From contig NZ_LNTY01000004.1 in NCBI RefSeq assembly GCF_001559595.1, positions 62,001-126,000 of the forward strand: DNA of 64,000 nt, in the 5' to 3' direction. Within the stretch, counting starts at the first letter, position 1. Each line of letters opens with the position of its first letter. Shown here piece after piece: positions 46,890 to 57,459 of the stretch. Made by a program: the position numbers and the translations under genes. The DNA is from Enterovibrio coralii (lineage in GTDB: Bacteria > Pseudomonadota > Gammaproteobacteria > Enterobacterales > Vibrionaceae). A model generated the notes under the pieces. That model was not told the DNA's origin. It saw nothing but the letters and a program-made list of their open reading frames with translations, and did no database searches.

Positions 46890-48116
46890 TCATTGTGATA
46901 TTTTCGGGAACAGCTTGTGACGATACACTGCGACGATGTATGCAATCAGGGGATAGAACCAAATGAGGTGATTGGCGTGGATCTCTTTAAATGTTACTTC
47001 AATGATGATGAGTAACAGCGTAAAGCAGACGATAACGTCTTCAACAGGCAAGTTTTTATCCCAATTGCGGACAAGCAAATAACCCAATGCTGAGAGCTGG
47101 GCGAGAGGGAAGAGAACATGCAAAACGTCCGGCGTAATGGAATACAAACTCGTGGCGTCATAATTAAGGGTAAACCTTAAGATAAACACGTTTTCAATCA
47201 GCCCTTGATAGTCCCAGACCAGCATCGCAAGCAGCGGCACAGTGCCAAGCGCGCAGCCAATGAGAAAGTGCAGACGGATATCTTTTCTCAAAAACATCGC
47301 CAGTAAAAACGCTGCGGGTGAAAACTTTGTCGCAAAGGACAAACCCATCAAGATTCCAGCCAAAAACCATTGCTCTCGCTGAACAAGAACAAGCCCCGCA
47401 AGCAAAAGTGCCACAGGGTAAATATCGTTCGCACCCACTTTGAGGACTTCAAGCCACAGCCTTTCTGGCATGAAGAACAAAAGCATTGCGATGGCACATG
47501 CACTGTAGAACTCCCACTCTCCTTTGTCTCTCAGGCTATGGGCTAACAACATGCAAAGTGAAACCGCCGTGACGGATAGGAAGAAAATGCTGGTTAGCTT
47601 GTATCCGCCATCAGGCATGGCAGCTGACAGCGCATAACCAAGAAGCATTCCGGGGCCGTAGTGAAAACCGCGATGTTCTGGTGCCAGTTCATGTCTGACA
47701 TTTATGGTTTGATCCAAATATGGGTTTTGCCCTTGTTGAAACAATAACTCCACCGCGTGTTGGGTGGTGTAACCAATGTCGACGGTCGGCGCGGAGGTGG
47801 CGAAAGGAAGATAGGTCGAGAGCATTTTGAATAAAAAGAGGCTCAGCAGAGCTAACGCAAAAATAGTCTCGAGCTTCAACGTTATAAGGCCAACATGATC
47901 TTCTTGATCTCTGTGTTTGTAGAGGAGCAAAACCAATGCGAATAAACCGGAGAAACACAAAAACTTGGTGAGGGGATGTCCCCAGTCGTAATTCTGGAAA
48001 AGTCGGTAAATACAGATGATGGATATAAGACACACAAACATGGATACAGCGCTTTTTAGCCAATCAAAAGCGAAGCTCTGTATTTCGAGTTTTCGTTGAA
48101 GATCTACTACACGCAC
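46890..48116 (-). CDS. GT87/DUF2029-like polytopic membrane glycosyltransferase family protein
   Basis: About 408 aa from GTG 48116 (AGGGGG upstream); TTG at 48155 is the alternative. About ten membrane segments. The short PTVDIGYTTQHAVELLFQQGQNPY and the HYGPGMLLGYAL segments recall GT-C fold lipid-sugar-dependent mannosyltransferases (GT87). No partner glycan genes are adjacent, so the substrate is unknown. Confidence 0.65.
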   Translation of the reverse strand: MRVVDLQRKLEIQSFAFDWLKSAVSMFVCLISIICIYRLFQNYDWGHPLTKFLCFSGLFALVLLLYKHRDQEDHVGLITLKLETIFALALLSLFLFKMLSTYLPFATSAPTVDIGYTTQHAVELLFQQGQNPYLDQTINVRHELAPEHRGFHYGPGMLLGYALSAAMPDGGYKLTSIFFLSVTAVSLCMLLAHSLRDKGEWEFYSACAIAMLLFFMPERLWLEVLKVGANDIYPVALLLAGLVLVQREQWFLAGILMGLSFATKFSPAAFLLAMFLRKDIRLHFLIGCALGTVPLLAMLVWDYQGLIENVFILRFTLNYDATSLYSITPDVLHVLFPLAQLSALGYLLVRNWDKNLPVEDVIVCFTLLLIIIEVTFKEIHANHLIWFYPLIAYIVAVYRHKLFPKISQ

Positions 48117-48245
48117 AGCGGCCCCCTGACTACGGGAACGTCTTTTGACGTACAAAAGGCTCGACTACTTTCCCCTTTTGTAAGCTTAGTCTCGATTTGA
48201 GGCCGTGCGCGCCATTTCTAATAGGTTTTGGTGATCGACGTAGTC

Positions 48246-49262
48246 CTAGCTGTCGTCACCATGATGTAGCCAAAACTCGTCAAGCTGACTGTTTAGGTTA
48301 AGTGCTTCTTCATCGCTGATGAAAGAGGCTTCTATCGCATTCCGCGTGAGCATAACCAACTGTTTTTTAGATGGATTAAGTGCTCTGGTCAGCGCAAGGA
48401 AATTATCGGTCATGTATCCACCAAAAAAGGCAGGATCATCAGAGTTTACGGTGACACAGAGCCCTTGATCTAACAGCTTAAGAATATTGTGATTTTCCAT
48501 GCTGTCGAATACGCGCAATTTGATGTTGGAAAGCGGACAGACGGTCAGTGGCATGCGGTTTTTTGCTAACTCAGCGACCAATGCTGGATCTTGTGTACAT
48601 TGCACACCATGGTCGATACGGCTGACGTTCAACAAAGAGATGGAATTCCAAATGTTTTCCGCGGGACCTTCTTCCCCAGCATGCGCCACGGTTTTGAGTC
48701 CCATGGACAGTGCTTTGGTGAATACGCGCTGAAATTTCTCTGGTGGATGCCCGACTTCCGACGAGTCCAAGCCCACGCCAACAATCCGATTGAGATGAGG
48801 TTCTGCTTGCGCCAGCGTTTCGAACGCTTCTTCTTCAGATAAATGTCTTAAGAAACACATGATGAGCTTGCTGGTAATGCCGAGTTCTTTCTCGCCCTGA
48901 CGCAATGCGTGATAAATGCCATTGATGACGGTATCGAACGCGATGCCGCGTGCTGTGTGCGTTTGTGGGTCAAAGAAAATCTCAGTGTGAATAACGTTAT
49001 CCGCTTTACAGCGCAGCAAGTACGCCCAAGTGAGATCGAAGAAATCACGCTCGGTGATAAGGACGTTTGCTCCTTGATAGTAGATATCTAGAAACGATTG
49101 AAGGTCATCAAACTGATAGGCGTCTCTGGCTTCTTGCACCGTTTGGTAGGGCAAGGTGATGTTGTTGCGCGCAGCCATCTCAAACATTAGTTCTGGCTCT
49201 AGCGAGCCTTCAATGTGCAGATGTAGTTCAACTTTGGGTAATCGACGAACGAATACTTCCAT
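48246..49262 (-). CDS. Adenine deaminase (adenosine deaminase family, Aah1-like)
   Basis: 338 aa. Zn-binding HLHIEG near the N-terminus, HAGEEG with catalytic Glu, SRIDHGVQ, and [12 protein letters not shown]. The last motif ([10 protein letters not shown]) marks the adenine deaminase branch of the family more than true adenosine deaminases (which have TDDP). Converts adenine to hypoxanthine and ammonia in purine salvage. ATG at 49262 follows GAGGGAGG. The upstream region does not contain a full purine riboswitch. Confidence 0.85.
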   Translation of the reverse strand: MEVFVRRLPKVELHLHIEGSLEPELMFEMAARNNITLPYQTVQEARDAYQFDDLQSFLDIYYQGANVLITERDFFDLTWAYLLRCKADNVIHTEIFFDPQTHTARGIAFDTVINGIYHALRQGEKELGITSKLIMCFLRHLSEEEAFETLAQAEPHLNRIVGVGLDSSEVGHPPEKFQRVFTKALSMGLKTVAHAGEEGPAENIWNSISLLNVSRIDHGVQCTQDPALVAELAKNRMPLTVCPLSNIKLRVFDSMENHNILKLLDQGLCVTVNSDDPAFFGGYMTDNFLALTRALNPSKKQLVMLTRNAIEASFISDEEALNLNSQLDEFWLHHGDDS

Positions 49263-49545
49263 GGCAACCTCCCTCGAAAATTAACAACTACGTTAGGTAG
49301 AAAGCATGTCAATCACATGCGTTTTTCATGACAAATAGTGGGGCGAGAAAACAGCAATTTGTCGATGAGCGGCGTGCATACTGTATAGACTCAACCTAGT
49401 AATATCTGGCCGAACGGTCAACTTTTCGAAGGATAAAAGCGTGAAAAGCGAGAGGTGATGAAAGGGTGTATAAGTGCTTGCTTATAGAGTGGAAAAAGGA
49501 TTTGTGCGGCACCTCGAGATAGTCGCCGCACAAATCAAGTTGCGA

Positions 49546-51368
49546 TTACGCGTCAAAAACTTCGTGTTTTTTTCCCATCCAATTATCAATCATGTCGAGC
49601 ATGGTTCTGCGGTTTACAGGCTTAGCGATAAAGTCGTCCATGCCTACGCGTTTACAACGATCTCTGTCCTGCTGGCTCACGTTTGCAGTCATCGCGAGGA
49701 TCGGTAGCGCGTTACTCTGATCGTTCAATTCTCGAATTTCTTTGCAGGCTTCAAATCCGTCCATCTCCGGCATTTGAAGATCCATCAGTACCAAGGCAAA
49801 TTGTTTTTGCTGGACCAAATCTAGGGCTTCTTTGCCGTTACTTGCAGTGGTGACTTTGAAGCCAGATAACTCCAGGATGGTACGAGCGACAAGTTGGTTG
49901 GCAGGATTGTCTTCCACGATAAGGATCTCAATAGGGGATTCAGTTCGATATGCCTTTTTGGTCTCAGGTTTGGATTCCACCTCTTCGGGAAAACGCATAC
50001 AACAGGGCAGAAGGACGGTGAATTCGCTACCATCGCCCACTTGGCTGCTGAGAGTTAACTCACCGCCCATCAGTTCGACCAGCCGCTGGGAAATGGCAAG
50101 CCCCATACCGGTGCCGCCGTGTATGCGAGAGAAGGTGCTGTCTTTTTGAGTGAAGGGCTCAAAGATAACTTTGCGGTGCTCGGGCGCAATCCCGACTCCC
50201 GAGTCTCTGACCTGAATCTTCAGTCCTTTCGGGAATCCATGGCTCAACACAATTTCGACTTCACCTTCTTCAGTGAATTTCATGGCGTTGGACACCAGAT
50301 TGGTGAGGATCTGGGAAAGCTTGCCTTTGTCGCAAGTGGCGTAGAATCGATGGTTAAGTTCGTCATCAAACAGCAAGGTAATGCCTTTTTCCTTGGCTGA
50401 ACTTTCAAACAACGCCAGCACGTTTTTACTCATCTCACTGACATCGAATTCTGTTTCGTGAAGATCTAACGCGCCTATGTCTATTTTGGAGTAATCCAAC
50501 ACATCGTTGAGCTGGCTGAGTAAAAGGTTAGCGGCATCATCAGCATGTTGACCAGAGGTTGGCAATGCTCAGGGATTTCGGACTCTTGCAATATGTCGAG
50601 TGCACCCATGATAGCGTTCATCGGTGTACGAATTTCATGGCTCATCGTCGCGATAAACTGAGACTTCGCAATGTTTGCAGATTCTGCATTTTTCTTTGCT
50701 TCCAAAAGCTCGGCTTCGCGCTTGAGGTGTTGGTTGAGGTACTTCTCTAAAATGTTGACGCCGTTGTTCAGCCTAACAAGCTCGTCACTTTTGGTGTCCA
50801 AAACCTCGTCGGTATAGGACATATTCATCAAACGTTTGTTGATGCGAGATATCGGCATGAGCACAAGGTAGTGCGAAACCAACATGGTTAATGTGGCGAG
50901 CGTTAACAGCAAACAAGCAGTATAAAAGCGCACTTCTTCTACGTGCGTTGCTATGTCCGCCATCATTTGTTTTTTGCTCATCGATATACGCATCGTGCCG
51001 ATGGCACTGCCTTGGTATTCAACGAGGTTGCTGAAGTTTAACGCCATGGGGTTGTCATCATGCGGGCGGTCGCCCCATTGACCAATTTCGGTGTCGTTCT
51101 GGGAAACGATAGAGATATAGCAAAGGTCAGGGTAGTGCTTCGCCATCCGGTCGAGCTTTGCATTGAGCGCACCACTTTGCTGGGTAAGTACGTCGTCGGA
51201 AAGGGCTTCAGTCAATGCGGAGAAATTGGCGCGAATTTGTGAGTCCATGCGCTCTTGTAGGTATTTTGTTTCGTAGCTTCGCACCAGCTCTCCTGCGAGA
51301 TAACTGAGTGCAACGGTTATCGCCAACACGGAAAATGTGTACTTAAACCACAACGGTAAACGCATCAT
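49546..51368 (-). CDS. Hybrid sensor histidine kinase, frameshifted in this sequence
   Basis: Start ATG 51368 is favoured by GGGAGTGGG; ATG 51410 is also open. Membrane segment at the N-terminus, a periplasmic sensor of ~130 residues, a second segment and HAMP ([13 protein letters not shown]), HisKA ([18 protein letters not shown], phospho-His), HATPase ([24 protein letters not shown]), then a receiver ([17 protein letters not shown]). The frame breaks at 50546-50547 between HisKA and the helix ending [12 protein letters not shown]; one missing C (AACATG to AACCATG) restores it. No DNA-binding response regulator is adjacent. The signal is unknown. Confidence 0.85.
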
Positions 51369-51549
51369 ATAACCCACTCCCGAAATACGTCCTGTTTTCT
51401 CATTCTGCATTTCGCCCCCAAATTGAGAGTCAAAATGGAGACTTTTCCCTGATTTTCGGCTGTTGAGCGTTCAATCAGCAGCTAGGGAATGAGGTTGCAT
51501 ATTGCTTGCCAAGTTAGAAAGGGAAGAGGTGGGAAAGGGTAAATGTAAA

Positions 51550-51575
51550 AAAGCCACAGCGCGTGACGCTGTGGC
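51550..51575 (-). terminator. Terminator after the NRAMP-like gene
   Basis: On the minus strand GCCACAGCG and CGCTGTGGC pair around TCACG and are followed by TTTTTT. Confidence 0.85.
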
Positions 51576-51610
51576 GTTGAGGAATTAGCAATTAAGCTTA
51601 GCCAAAGAGA

Positions 51611-52825
51611 TTAGCCAATAAATTTCGCAATGAAGCCGTTAACGTTGCTCAGGCTTGCTGCCGCCATCACCACAACAATCAGTGCACCAATTACTGATAA
51701 GTACACAGGGTGTTTGTAATCACCCACGATGTCTTTGCGACGCGTTGCTGCCAGTACGAAGGCCAGAACAACCGGAAGAATGATGCTGTTTACCAGACCT
51801 GCTAGCATCAGAAGCAGAATAGGCATGTTCATCATCACGGTACCCACGCTGGTCACGATGATGAAGCCGCAGCACCACGCTTTCTCATTGCGTGCAACAA
51901 CTGGGAACAGGGTTTTAATCAGAGAAATAGCCATGTATGAGTTACCGACCACTGACGTGATTGAGGCAACGAATAGCACCAGACCGAAGATGAAGTAACC
52001 AACATCACCTGCGCCTTGGCGGAAGGCATCTGCTGCTGGGTTTGACGTATCCAGTACTGCGCCAGATGCGATTACACCGAATACAGCCAAGAACAGAAGA
52101 ATACGGATAACAACGGCGATTGAGATACCTGCCCATGCAGCAGTTTTAATGGAACCAACGTTTTCTTTGCCTTGCAGACCGATATCAACCAGACGCTGTG
52201 CGCCAGTGTAGTAACCGCCAACCGCACCACCAACGATAGTTAGTGTTGGTAGAAGTAGGCTGCCCATGTCGCTTGGCATGACAGCAGCGGCGAGCGTTTC
52301 GCCCATTGGAGGTAGGCTGGTCATAGCAACATAGGCAATAAGCACAATCATGAACAGGCCAAGGTAGCGCGCCATTTGGTCCATACGCTTAGACGCGTTG
52401 TGTACCACAAACAGCAAACAGCCCACCACACCCGTGAACAATGCGCCCCAGGTAGTGTCTACGCCCGTCAGTACGTTGATACCCAGTGCCGCGCCACTTA
52501 CGTTACCGAAGTTGAATGCAACCGCACCGAGTGCCAACAGAACACCAATGAAGTAACCCGCGCCCGGTGCAATTTTGTTTGCGATGTCCTGAATGCGAAG
52601 GCCTGACACGCCGACGATGCGCCAAAGGTTCATTACGATACCGAACGTAATGAACATGGAAGCGAATACAGGAAACGCCATGTCGACTTTGTAGATATTG
52701 GTAAATACTGCGGTTTGCGTTAGGAAGCCAGGGCCTACAGACGTGGTCGCCATTAGAAATGCGACGCTAAGAATTGCCTTGGTTTGCCAGGTCGTAGAAT
52801 TTGATGCGTGTGTTTGCGTGGTCAT
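51611..52825 (-). CDS. NRAMP-family transporter lacking the canonical metal-binding motif
   Basis: 404 aa with ~11 membrane segments. It follows the NRAMP fold, but the helix-1 DPGN signature is replaced by VGPGF (SVGPGFLTQTA), and the helix-6 MPH-type motif is not seen (GAVGGYYTGAQRL). These residues bind Mn/Fe in true NRAMP transporters, so a different substrate is likely, as proposed for NRAMP-related Mg or non-metal transporters. ATG at 52825. Monocistronic; ends at a strong terminator. Confidence 0.75.
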   Translation of the reverse strand: MTTQTHASNSTTWQTKAILSVAFLMATTSVGPGFLTQTAVFTNIYKVDMAFPVFASMFITFGIVMNLWRIVGVSGLRIQDIANKIAPGAGYFIGVLLALGAVAFNFGNVSGAALGINVLTGVDTTWGALFTGVVGCLLFVVHNASKRMDQMARYLGLFMIVLIAYVAMTSLPPMGETLAAAVMPSDMGSLLLPTLTIVGGAVGGYYTGAQRLVDIGLQGKENVGSIKTAAWAGISIAVVIRILLFLAVFGVIASGAVLDTSNPAADAFRQGAGDVGYFIFGLVLFVASITSVVGNSYMAISLIKTLFPVVARNEKAWCCGFIIVTSVGTVMMNMPILLLMLAGLVNSIILPVVLAFVLAATRRKDIVGDYKHPVYLSVIGALIVVVMAAASLSNVNGFIAKFIG

Positions 52826-53212
52826 GCCGATTCCAGAATTTTTGTTGTTTCCCTATTTATTAAAAAAAGGAAAAGCAACTGACCGGGATCAGCTGGCATA
52901 AGGGTGTTAACCCTTTGAAAACACGGCCTGTGTGGGTGACCGTTTTTGCTGGGCGCGGATATTAAAGGGATTGTGAAACCCAGTCAAACATTAATTTGAC
53001 CTCTTTTGAAATTAATTCCCCATGTCTAAATAACACCCAATATGCTGTCCAATTTGTCAGAGTTTTCGCGAGCGATGTTTGAGATATTGGCAACGTTTTC
53101 GAATGAATCTGTTCGCAAAATGTTAAATATGACGAATCGTCATTGTTTGGGGTGGCGAGGTTAGCTAGGGTGTTTGAAGACGACGAATCAAAGACTCATC
53201 GAGGAGGGAAAT
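52826..53212. other. Intergenic region between the NRAMP-like and DUF2867-like genes
   Basis: Divergent promoter region of about 390 bases. A short hairpin AAGGGT/ACCCTT lies at 52900-52915. No gene or known RNA element is supported. Confidence 0.4.
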
Positions 53213-53709
53213 ATGATGCAAGGGATCCCAGACTTCACGGAATTACACGATTATGTAGATGGCGCGTACTTTGCGGATAATTATCAACAAGTGGTGGATT
53301 ATCAGGGTGAAAGCGCGATGGATATTTACCTGAAAGTCATGACGACCACGCCTGAATGGGTGAACAACCTCATGAAGATGAGGAATGCCATTGTCTCAAG
53401 ATTAGGGCTAAAGCATCTTGGGAGTTTTGAAGACTTCGCACCAAAAAAGTCAGCAAATGAATACAAGGTCGGCGATCAATCGGGATCTTTCAGATGATCT
53501 ACAAGTCCTCGACGGAAGTCATCATGGAAGACAGAGATAAACACTTGGACGTGAAGTTGTCTTTTCACCTTGAACCTAAAGGTGACAAAGCGGTGATCAC
53601 GGCCAGTTCCGTTGTGCATGTAAAAAATACGTTTGGTAAGGCCTACATGTTTTTCGTTGGCCCTATCCACAAAATCATTGTCCCTGCGACGTTGAGAAAG
53701 TTGCGCTAA
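53213..53709 (+). CDS. DUF2867-like protein, frameshifted in this sequence
   Basis: ATG at 53213 with GAGGAGGGAA upstream; ~165 aa after repair. The first frame ends at 53497 and the second continues from IFQMIYKSSTEVIMEDRDKHLDV, which with HIKNTFGKAYMF-like VHVKNTFGKAYMFF and VGPIHKIIVP matches the DUF2867 pattern. The break is at 53481-53484; one missing G in the GGG run restores it. Function unknown; the family has a START-like appearance. Confidence 0.68.
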
Positions 53710-53841
53710 ATCTCGTCAGTTCACCTTTATTCGTGTGACTTTGGGGCATATTGACGCTATCTTTCGCTCAATGTTGTATGCCCAAGCCTAGAAACGTATC
53801 GTCTATCGGCTTGGTAAAGCCCAAACGTTGAGGATGATAAC

Positions 53842-54533
53842 GTGGCTTCAGTTTTAAAAACCTTACTTGGATTTGGTTTACTTTCCATTCTGACCTTCGC
53901 GGGTGTTGCGTCTGCCAATAGCCCTGAACACTATTCTGCGTCCAGTTGTGATGTGGACAGTGCCTTACTTAATTACCGTTACGACAACCGTCTCGACTAT
54001 CAAAACAAAGACACGCCAACTGACTTCTTCCTATTGGTGTATTCAAATTCTCCTCGATTTTGTGAATACATGGAGCGCAAAGGGCGTGAAGGCAGTGTCG
54101 AATTTCAATGTGAGTCAGACAATGATTTTGGTTGGGTGATACATGGTTTGTGGGGCGAATCTGAAAAAGCGTATAAGACGGGCAACAACAAAGGCCATCC
54201 GAGGTTTTGTAAAGGTGATTTGAAGCCATTGCCGATTGATACCATCAAGCCGTATCTCTGCATGAGCCCGGGTACGAAGTTGCTTCAAGGTCAATGGGAA
54301 AAACACGGTGCGTGCGACTTTGATTCGGCGGAAGAGTACTTCGATAAAGCCTGTCGCTGGCCCAGCAATTTAAAGTGCCACCGGGGGAGTTAAGCGCCAA
54401 ACGTGCAGTTCGTTGGATGCGCGAAAACAACCCGGAACTCAAGCATACGTGGCTGCATCAAACACGCCACGAGTTCGGTATTTGTTTCGACAAGCAATTT
54501 AACGTGATGTCTTGCCCAAGACGCGGTCGCTAA
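53842..54533 (+). CDS. RNase T2-family ribonuclease (RNase I), frameshifted in this sequence
   Basis: GTG at 53842 after GAGGATGATAAC. Signal peptide to ~residue 25 (FAGVASA). Catalytic motifs CAS I (WVIHGLWGE) and CAS II (QWEKHGACD) each give the active His. The frame shifts at 54350-54352 (missing C in GCC) and continues LAQQFKVPPGELSAKRAVRWM to SCPRRGR at 54533. Repaired length ~230 aa. Periplasmic RNA scavenging is expected. Its tail overlaps the convergent MFS gene by four bases. Confidence 0.85.
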
Positions 54534-56152
54534 GCACTTCCATCTGCTTTCTTTCCATCACCGGACTGATAGGCAATCTCTGCCAACAGTTCGGTGATTT
54601 TCGCACGCTCTTCTTCTGTCGCGCCATCTAACAAGGCAGCCTCTAACAGCACATTGATGCGCTCTTTCCTCAGAATAAACAAGTCATGCAGTGAATAGGC
54701 GACTTCCAAACGTCGTTTCGGGAACTGTGCGATAAGGTGCCTTAACATCTCTCCAGAACGCTTCGGATAGGCGAGGACAATGTTCTTGGCAACGTCGTTC
54801 GCGTTCAATGATGACCCCTCCAACGCCAGTTTGAACAACAGCCCAGGATTAGAGGGATTGAGCCCCAATGCCGCGATCAATAGCTTGAGTTCGGGGTTAG
54901 CTTTCTCTGTGTCTTTAAAATCCACCATAGGGTCGAGTTCAGACGCGCCAGGAATGGGTTGCACGTTTACCTTGAAGGAAGTAGCTGCTGGCAAGGTTTC
55001 GGTTCGGACGAACAGTTTACGTATCATCAAGAAGATGAACACAAAGATATGAACCGTGATGATGTAGTAATAGAGCCACACAACACTGTATTCAGACATC
55101 AAGAAACTGGCGACGATGGGCCCAATTACCCCACCGATTCCAAGCAAAATTTGCATCATGCTGGTGGCTGGCATCGCCTCTTTCGGATCAATATGGTCAA
55201 ACACTTGCGTGACGGCGAGGGGAAACAACGCCACACCAGAGCCACCTGAGACCCAAAACAGCACAGCAAGAAGCTCAATCGGGTAGGGATAGAAGTTATC
55301 CAATACGATGAGGCTGTTGCTGATGATCCCCATAAACATCAGCCCTGACGCGACCAATCGCTTATCAAAACGGTCAGCAAGCCAACCAGTCGGAAACTGG
55401 GTGAGCAATCCGCCCATTTGGTAAGAACCGAGAATGAGGGACAACCAAATGCCAGAAATCCCTTTGCTGTATGCATAAAGGGAAATCAAGGACACGCTGG
55501 CAGCATTGATCAATCCAGCACAAAAGCATGCAACGGTACCCGATGGCGAATATTGCCAAAGACGTTTGATGGATAAGGGCGTGGCTTTTGCGGGCAATTC
55601 TGGTGCCGGTAGTCGGCTCATCGACATGATGATGAGTGAAAAGCAAAGGAACACCGAAATTAGGCCGAATAGGCGAGGATCTTGCTCATTGAACGCACTA
55701 AACAGAAATGGTGCTGTGCCAAAACCGACGGCAAAGCAAATCTGGTAAGTGCCGTAAACGCGACCGCGGTTACTTCTGTCACTCAATACATTGAGCCAAC
55801 TCTCCAGCGTGATAAACGATGTCACATAGCAAAAACCCGCGATCATGCGCAGAAGGGCGGTGATAAGGATATCGGTGTTATAGCTGTGCAGCACTGAAAC
55901 AATGGATAACGTCGCGGCCATCGACGCGAATGCTCGAATATGACCGGCACGGAGCACAGCGCGAGAACCGAAGAGACCTGCACAAATGGCACCTACCGCG
56001 AACATACTCATGGCCAAACCGATATCTGCCGTTGGGTACCCGTCTTCCTTCATGCGAATTGGCAGCATGATGAAAAACAGGTTGTGACTGATGGCGAAGC
56101 CGAAAATCGTAAATAGGATCGGCCTTATGCGCAGAAAAATACTCGGTTTCAT
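54530..56152 (-). CDS. MFS transporter with cytoplasmic C-terminal helical extension
   Basis: 540 aa from ATG 56152 (an upstream GTG at 56194 is possible). Twelve membrane segments fill the first ~395 residues, with GWLADRFDKR as the inter-helix loop motif. The last ~145 residues are soluble and helical, containing ALGLNPSNPGLLFKLALEG and LLEAALLDGATEEERAKI. Normal MFS sugar or drug transporters end near 400 aa. YcaD-like by general layout; the substrate is unknown. Confidence 0.78.
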   Translation of the reverse strand: MKPSIFLRIRPILFTIFGFAISHNLFFIMLPIRMKEDGYPTADIGLAMSMFAVGAICAGLFGSRAVLRAGHIRAFASMAATLSIVSVLHSYNTDILITALLRMIAGFCYVTSFITLESWLNVLSDRSNRGRVYGTYQICFAVGFGTAPFLFSAFNEQDPRLFGLISVFLCFSLIIMSMSRLPAPELPAKATPLSIKRLWQYSPSGTVACFCAGLINAASVSLISLYAYSKGISGIWLSLILGSYQMGGLLTQFPTGWLADRFDKRLVASGLMFMGIISNSLIVLDNFYPYPIELLAVLFWVSGGSGVALFPLAVTQVFDHIDPKEAMPATSMMQILLGIGGVIGPIVASFLMSEYSVVWLYYYIITVHIFVFIFLMIRKLFVRTETLPAATSFKVNVQPIPGASELDPMVDFKDTEKANPELKLLIAALGLNPSNPGLLFKLALEGSSLNANDVAKNIVLAYPKRSGEMLRHLIAQFPKRRLEVAYSLHDLFILRKERINVLLEAALLDGATEEERAKITELLAEIAYQSGDGKKADGSA

Positions 56153-56473
56153 ATCCTTGAAGTTAAGCTGACATTTTCCAAAACTGACAGACACTACGCC
56201 GTAATTTCGGCGGGAAGATTACGTGTTGATGTGTCGGCTTTTGGCGATTTAGGGAAAAAAGAAGTCTGCAATCAAAATAAACAGAGCTGTTGGTGAAACA
56301 GGTTATCACCCGCAGGCATCAAACACTTGCTGGGCAAAGAGTGATGCACAGAAACTCTCGCAATTCACACAGTGTTCGCATTCATGAAAGATGATGCTTT
56401 TCTCTCATTTCACGCTAAGCTCAGTGAATAAAGGTGCCACTTCTAAAGCTAAGAAGAGCGAAATAGAAAAAAG

Positions 56474-57412
56474 CTAGGGTTTCTCGTTCTGAATGAAATC
56501 CAGAATTAGCCTCGCAGTGGCTGAGGGGGCTTCTATCATTGGCAAATGCCCCATATTTTTCAGAACCACGGATTTAGCATCGGGCATTGCACCTTGAAGA
56601 ATCTCTGCCCCAGCAGGGTGTAAGATCCTGTCGTGATCGCCCCAGATAATCAGCGTGGGGGCAGTCAACGTCGTGAGGGTCTGCTCTAGTGGTTGGCTAA
56701 AGTGCGGTTGACCTTCGGACATATGGTGGATGTCCTGAAAGATTTTCTCGTGAAGAGGAAAGCTATCCTTTGCTTGTATTGCCAGTTCTTCAACCACAAA
56801 ACCGGGAATAAACGGCGGTTTGAAGAATGCAAAGTCCAGTAATTCTCTGTATTGCTTGTCGTCGGCCACTAATACCGTCGGTCTTTCACGCTTTCGAAGC
56901 AGCGCAAACATCTCGCTGTCAGGCGAGGTTGCTACACCCAGTGGATTGAGCAAACACACCGTTACCACCTTATCAGGGTGAGTGGAGGCAAAATTACCAG
57001 CCAAATAACTTCCCATTGAATTGCCAGCGATATGACATTTCGAAAGGTTCAGCACTTCGACAAATTGGTGCAAGCGTGCGACTTGCGGTGATACGTCGTA
57101 GTCGAGGTTATCGTCTCTGAGGCTTTCACCAAACCCCGGTAAGTCTGGTGCAATAACATGATATTGCGATGTCAGGTGTTTCGCCATTCTCACCCAGTTG
57201 TCTTTATCAGCACCAAACCCGTGAAGAAGCAACAATGGCGTGCCTGAACCACCTTCCAAATACACCATCTCGCCATCGGATATCGTGACACTTTTTCTGG
57301 AGAGTTTGGCGATTCTGCGCTCTGTTTTCACCGCATTTTGAAACAGAACTCGGTTGGGTGTTAGAGCGTAGATAACGACAAGCAGCAGTATAAAGCCTAT
57401 GACAATCCACAT
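56474..57412 (-). CDS. Alpha/beta hydrolase, membrane-anchored
   Basis: 312 aa. N-terminal hydrophobic anchor (IVIGFILLLVVIYAL). Oxyanion region LLLHGFGADKDNW, nucleophile elbow GNSMGS (Ser), acid in IIWGDHDRI (Asp) and NMGHLPMIE (His). Lipase or esterase type. ATG at 57412 with AAGGAGAG. It lies 47 bases after the AraC gene in the same direction, probably one transcript. Confidence 0.85.
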   Translation of the reverse strand: MWIVIGFILLLVVIYALTPNRVLFQNAVKTERRIAKLSRKSVTISDGEMVYLEGGSGTPLLLLHGFGADKDNWVRMAKHLTSQYHVIAPDLPGFGESLRDDNLDYDVSPQVARLHQFVEVLNLSKCHIAGNSMGSYLAGNFASTHPDKVVTVCLLNPLGVATSPDSEMFALLRKRERPTVLVADDKQYRELLDFAFFKPPFIPGFVVEELAIQAKDSFPLHEKIFQDIHHMSEGQPHFSQPLEQTLTTLTAPTLIIWGDHDRILHPAGAEILQGAMPDAKSVVLKNMGHLPMIEAPSATARLILDFIQNEKP

Positions 57413-57459
57413 TGTTCTCTCCTTAACGTCTAGGCATTCCGTGCTTAGATAAGCGACTA

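Noticed and set aside
49263..49400. Possible purine riboswitch upstream of the adenine deaminase gene (TTTCTACC on the minus strand).
   Set aside because: Only the short J2-3-like string is present; the P1-P3 stems and the TATA...ATATGG part of the aptamer are missing.
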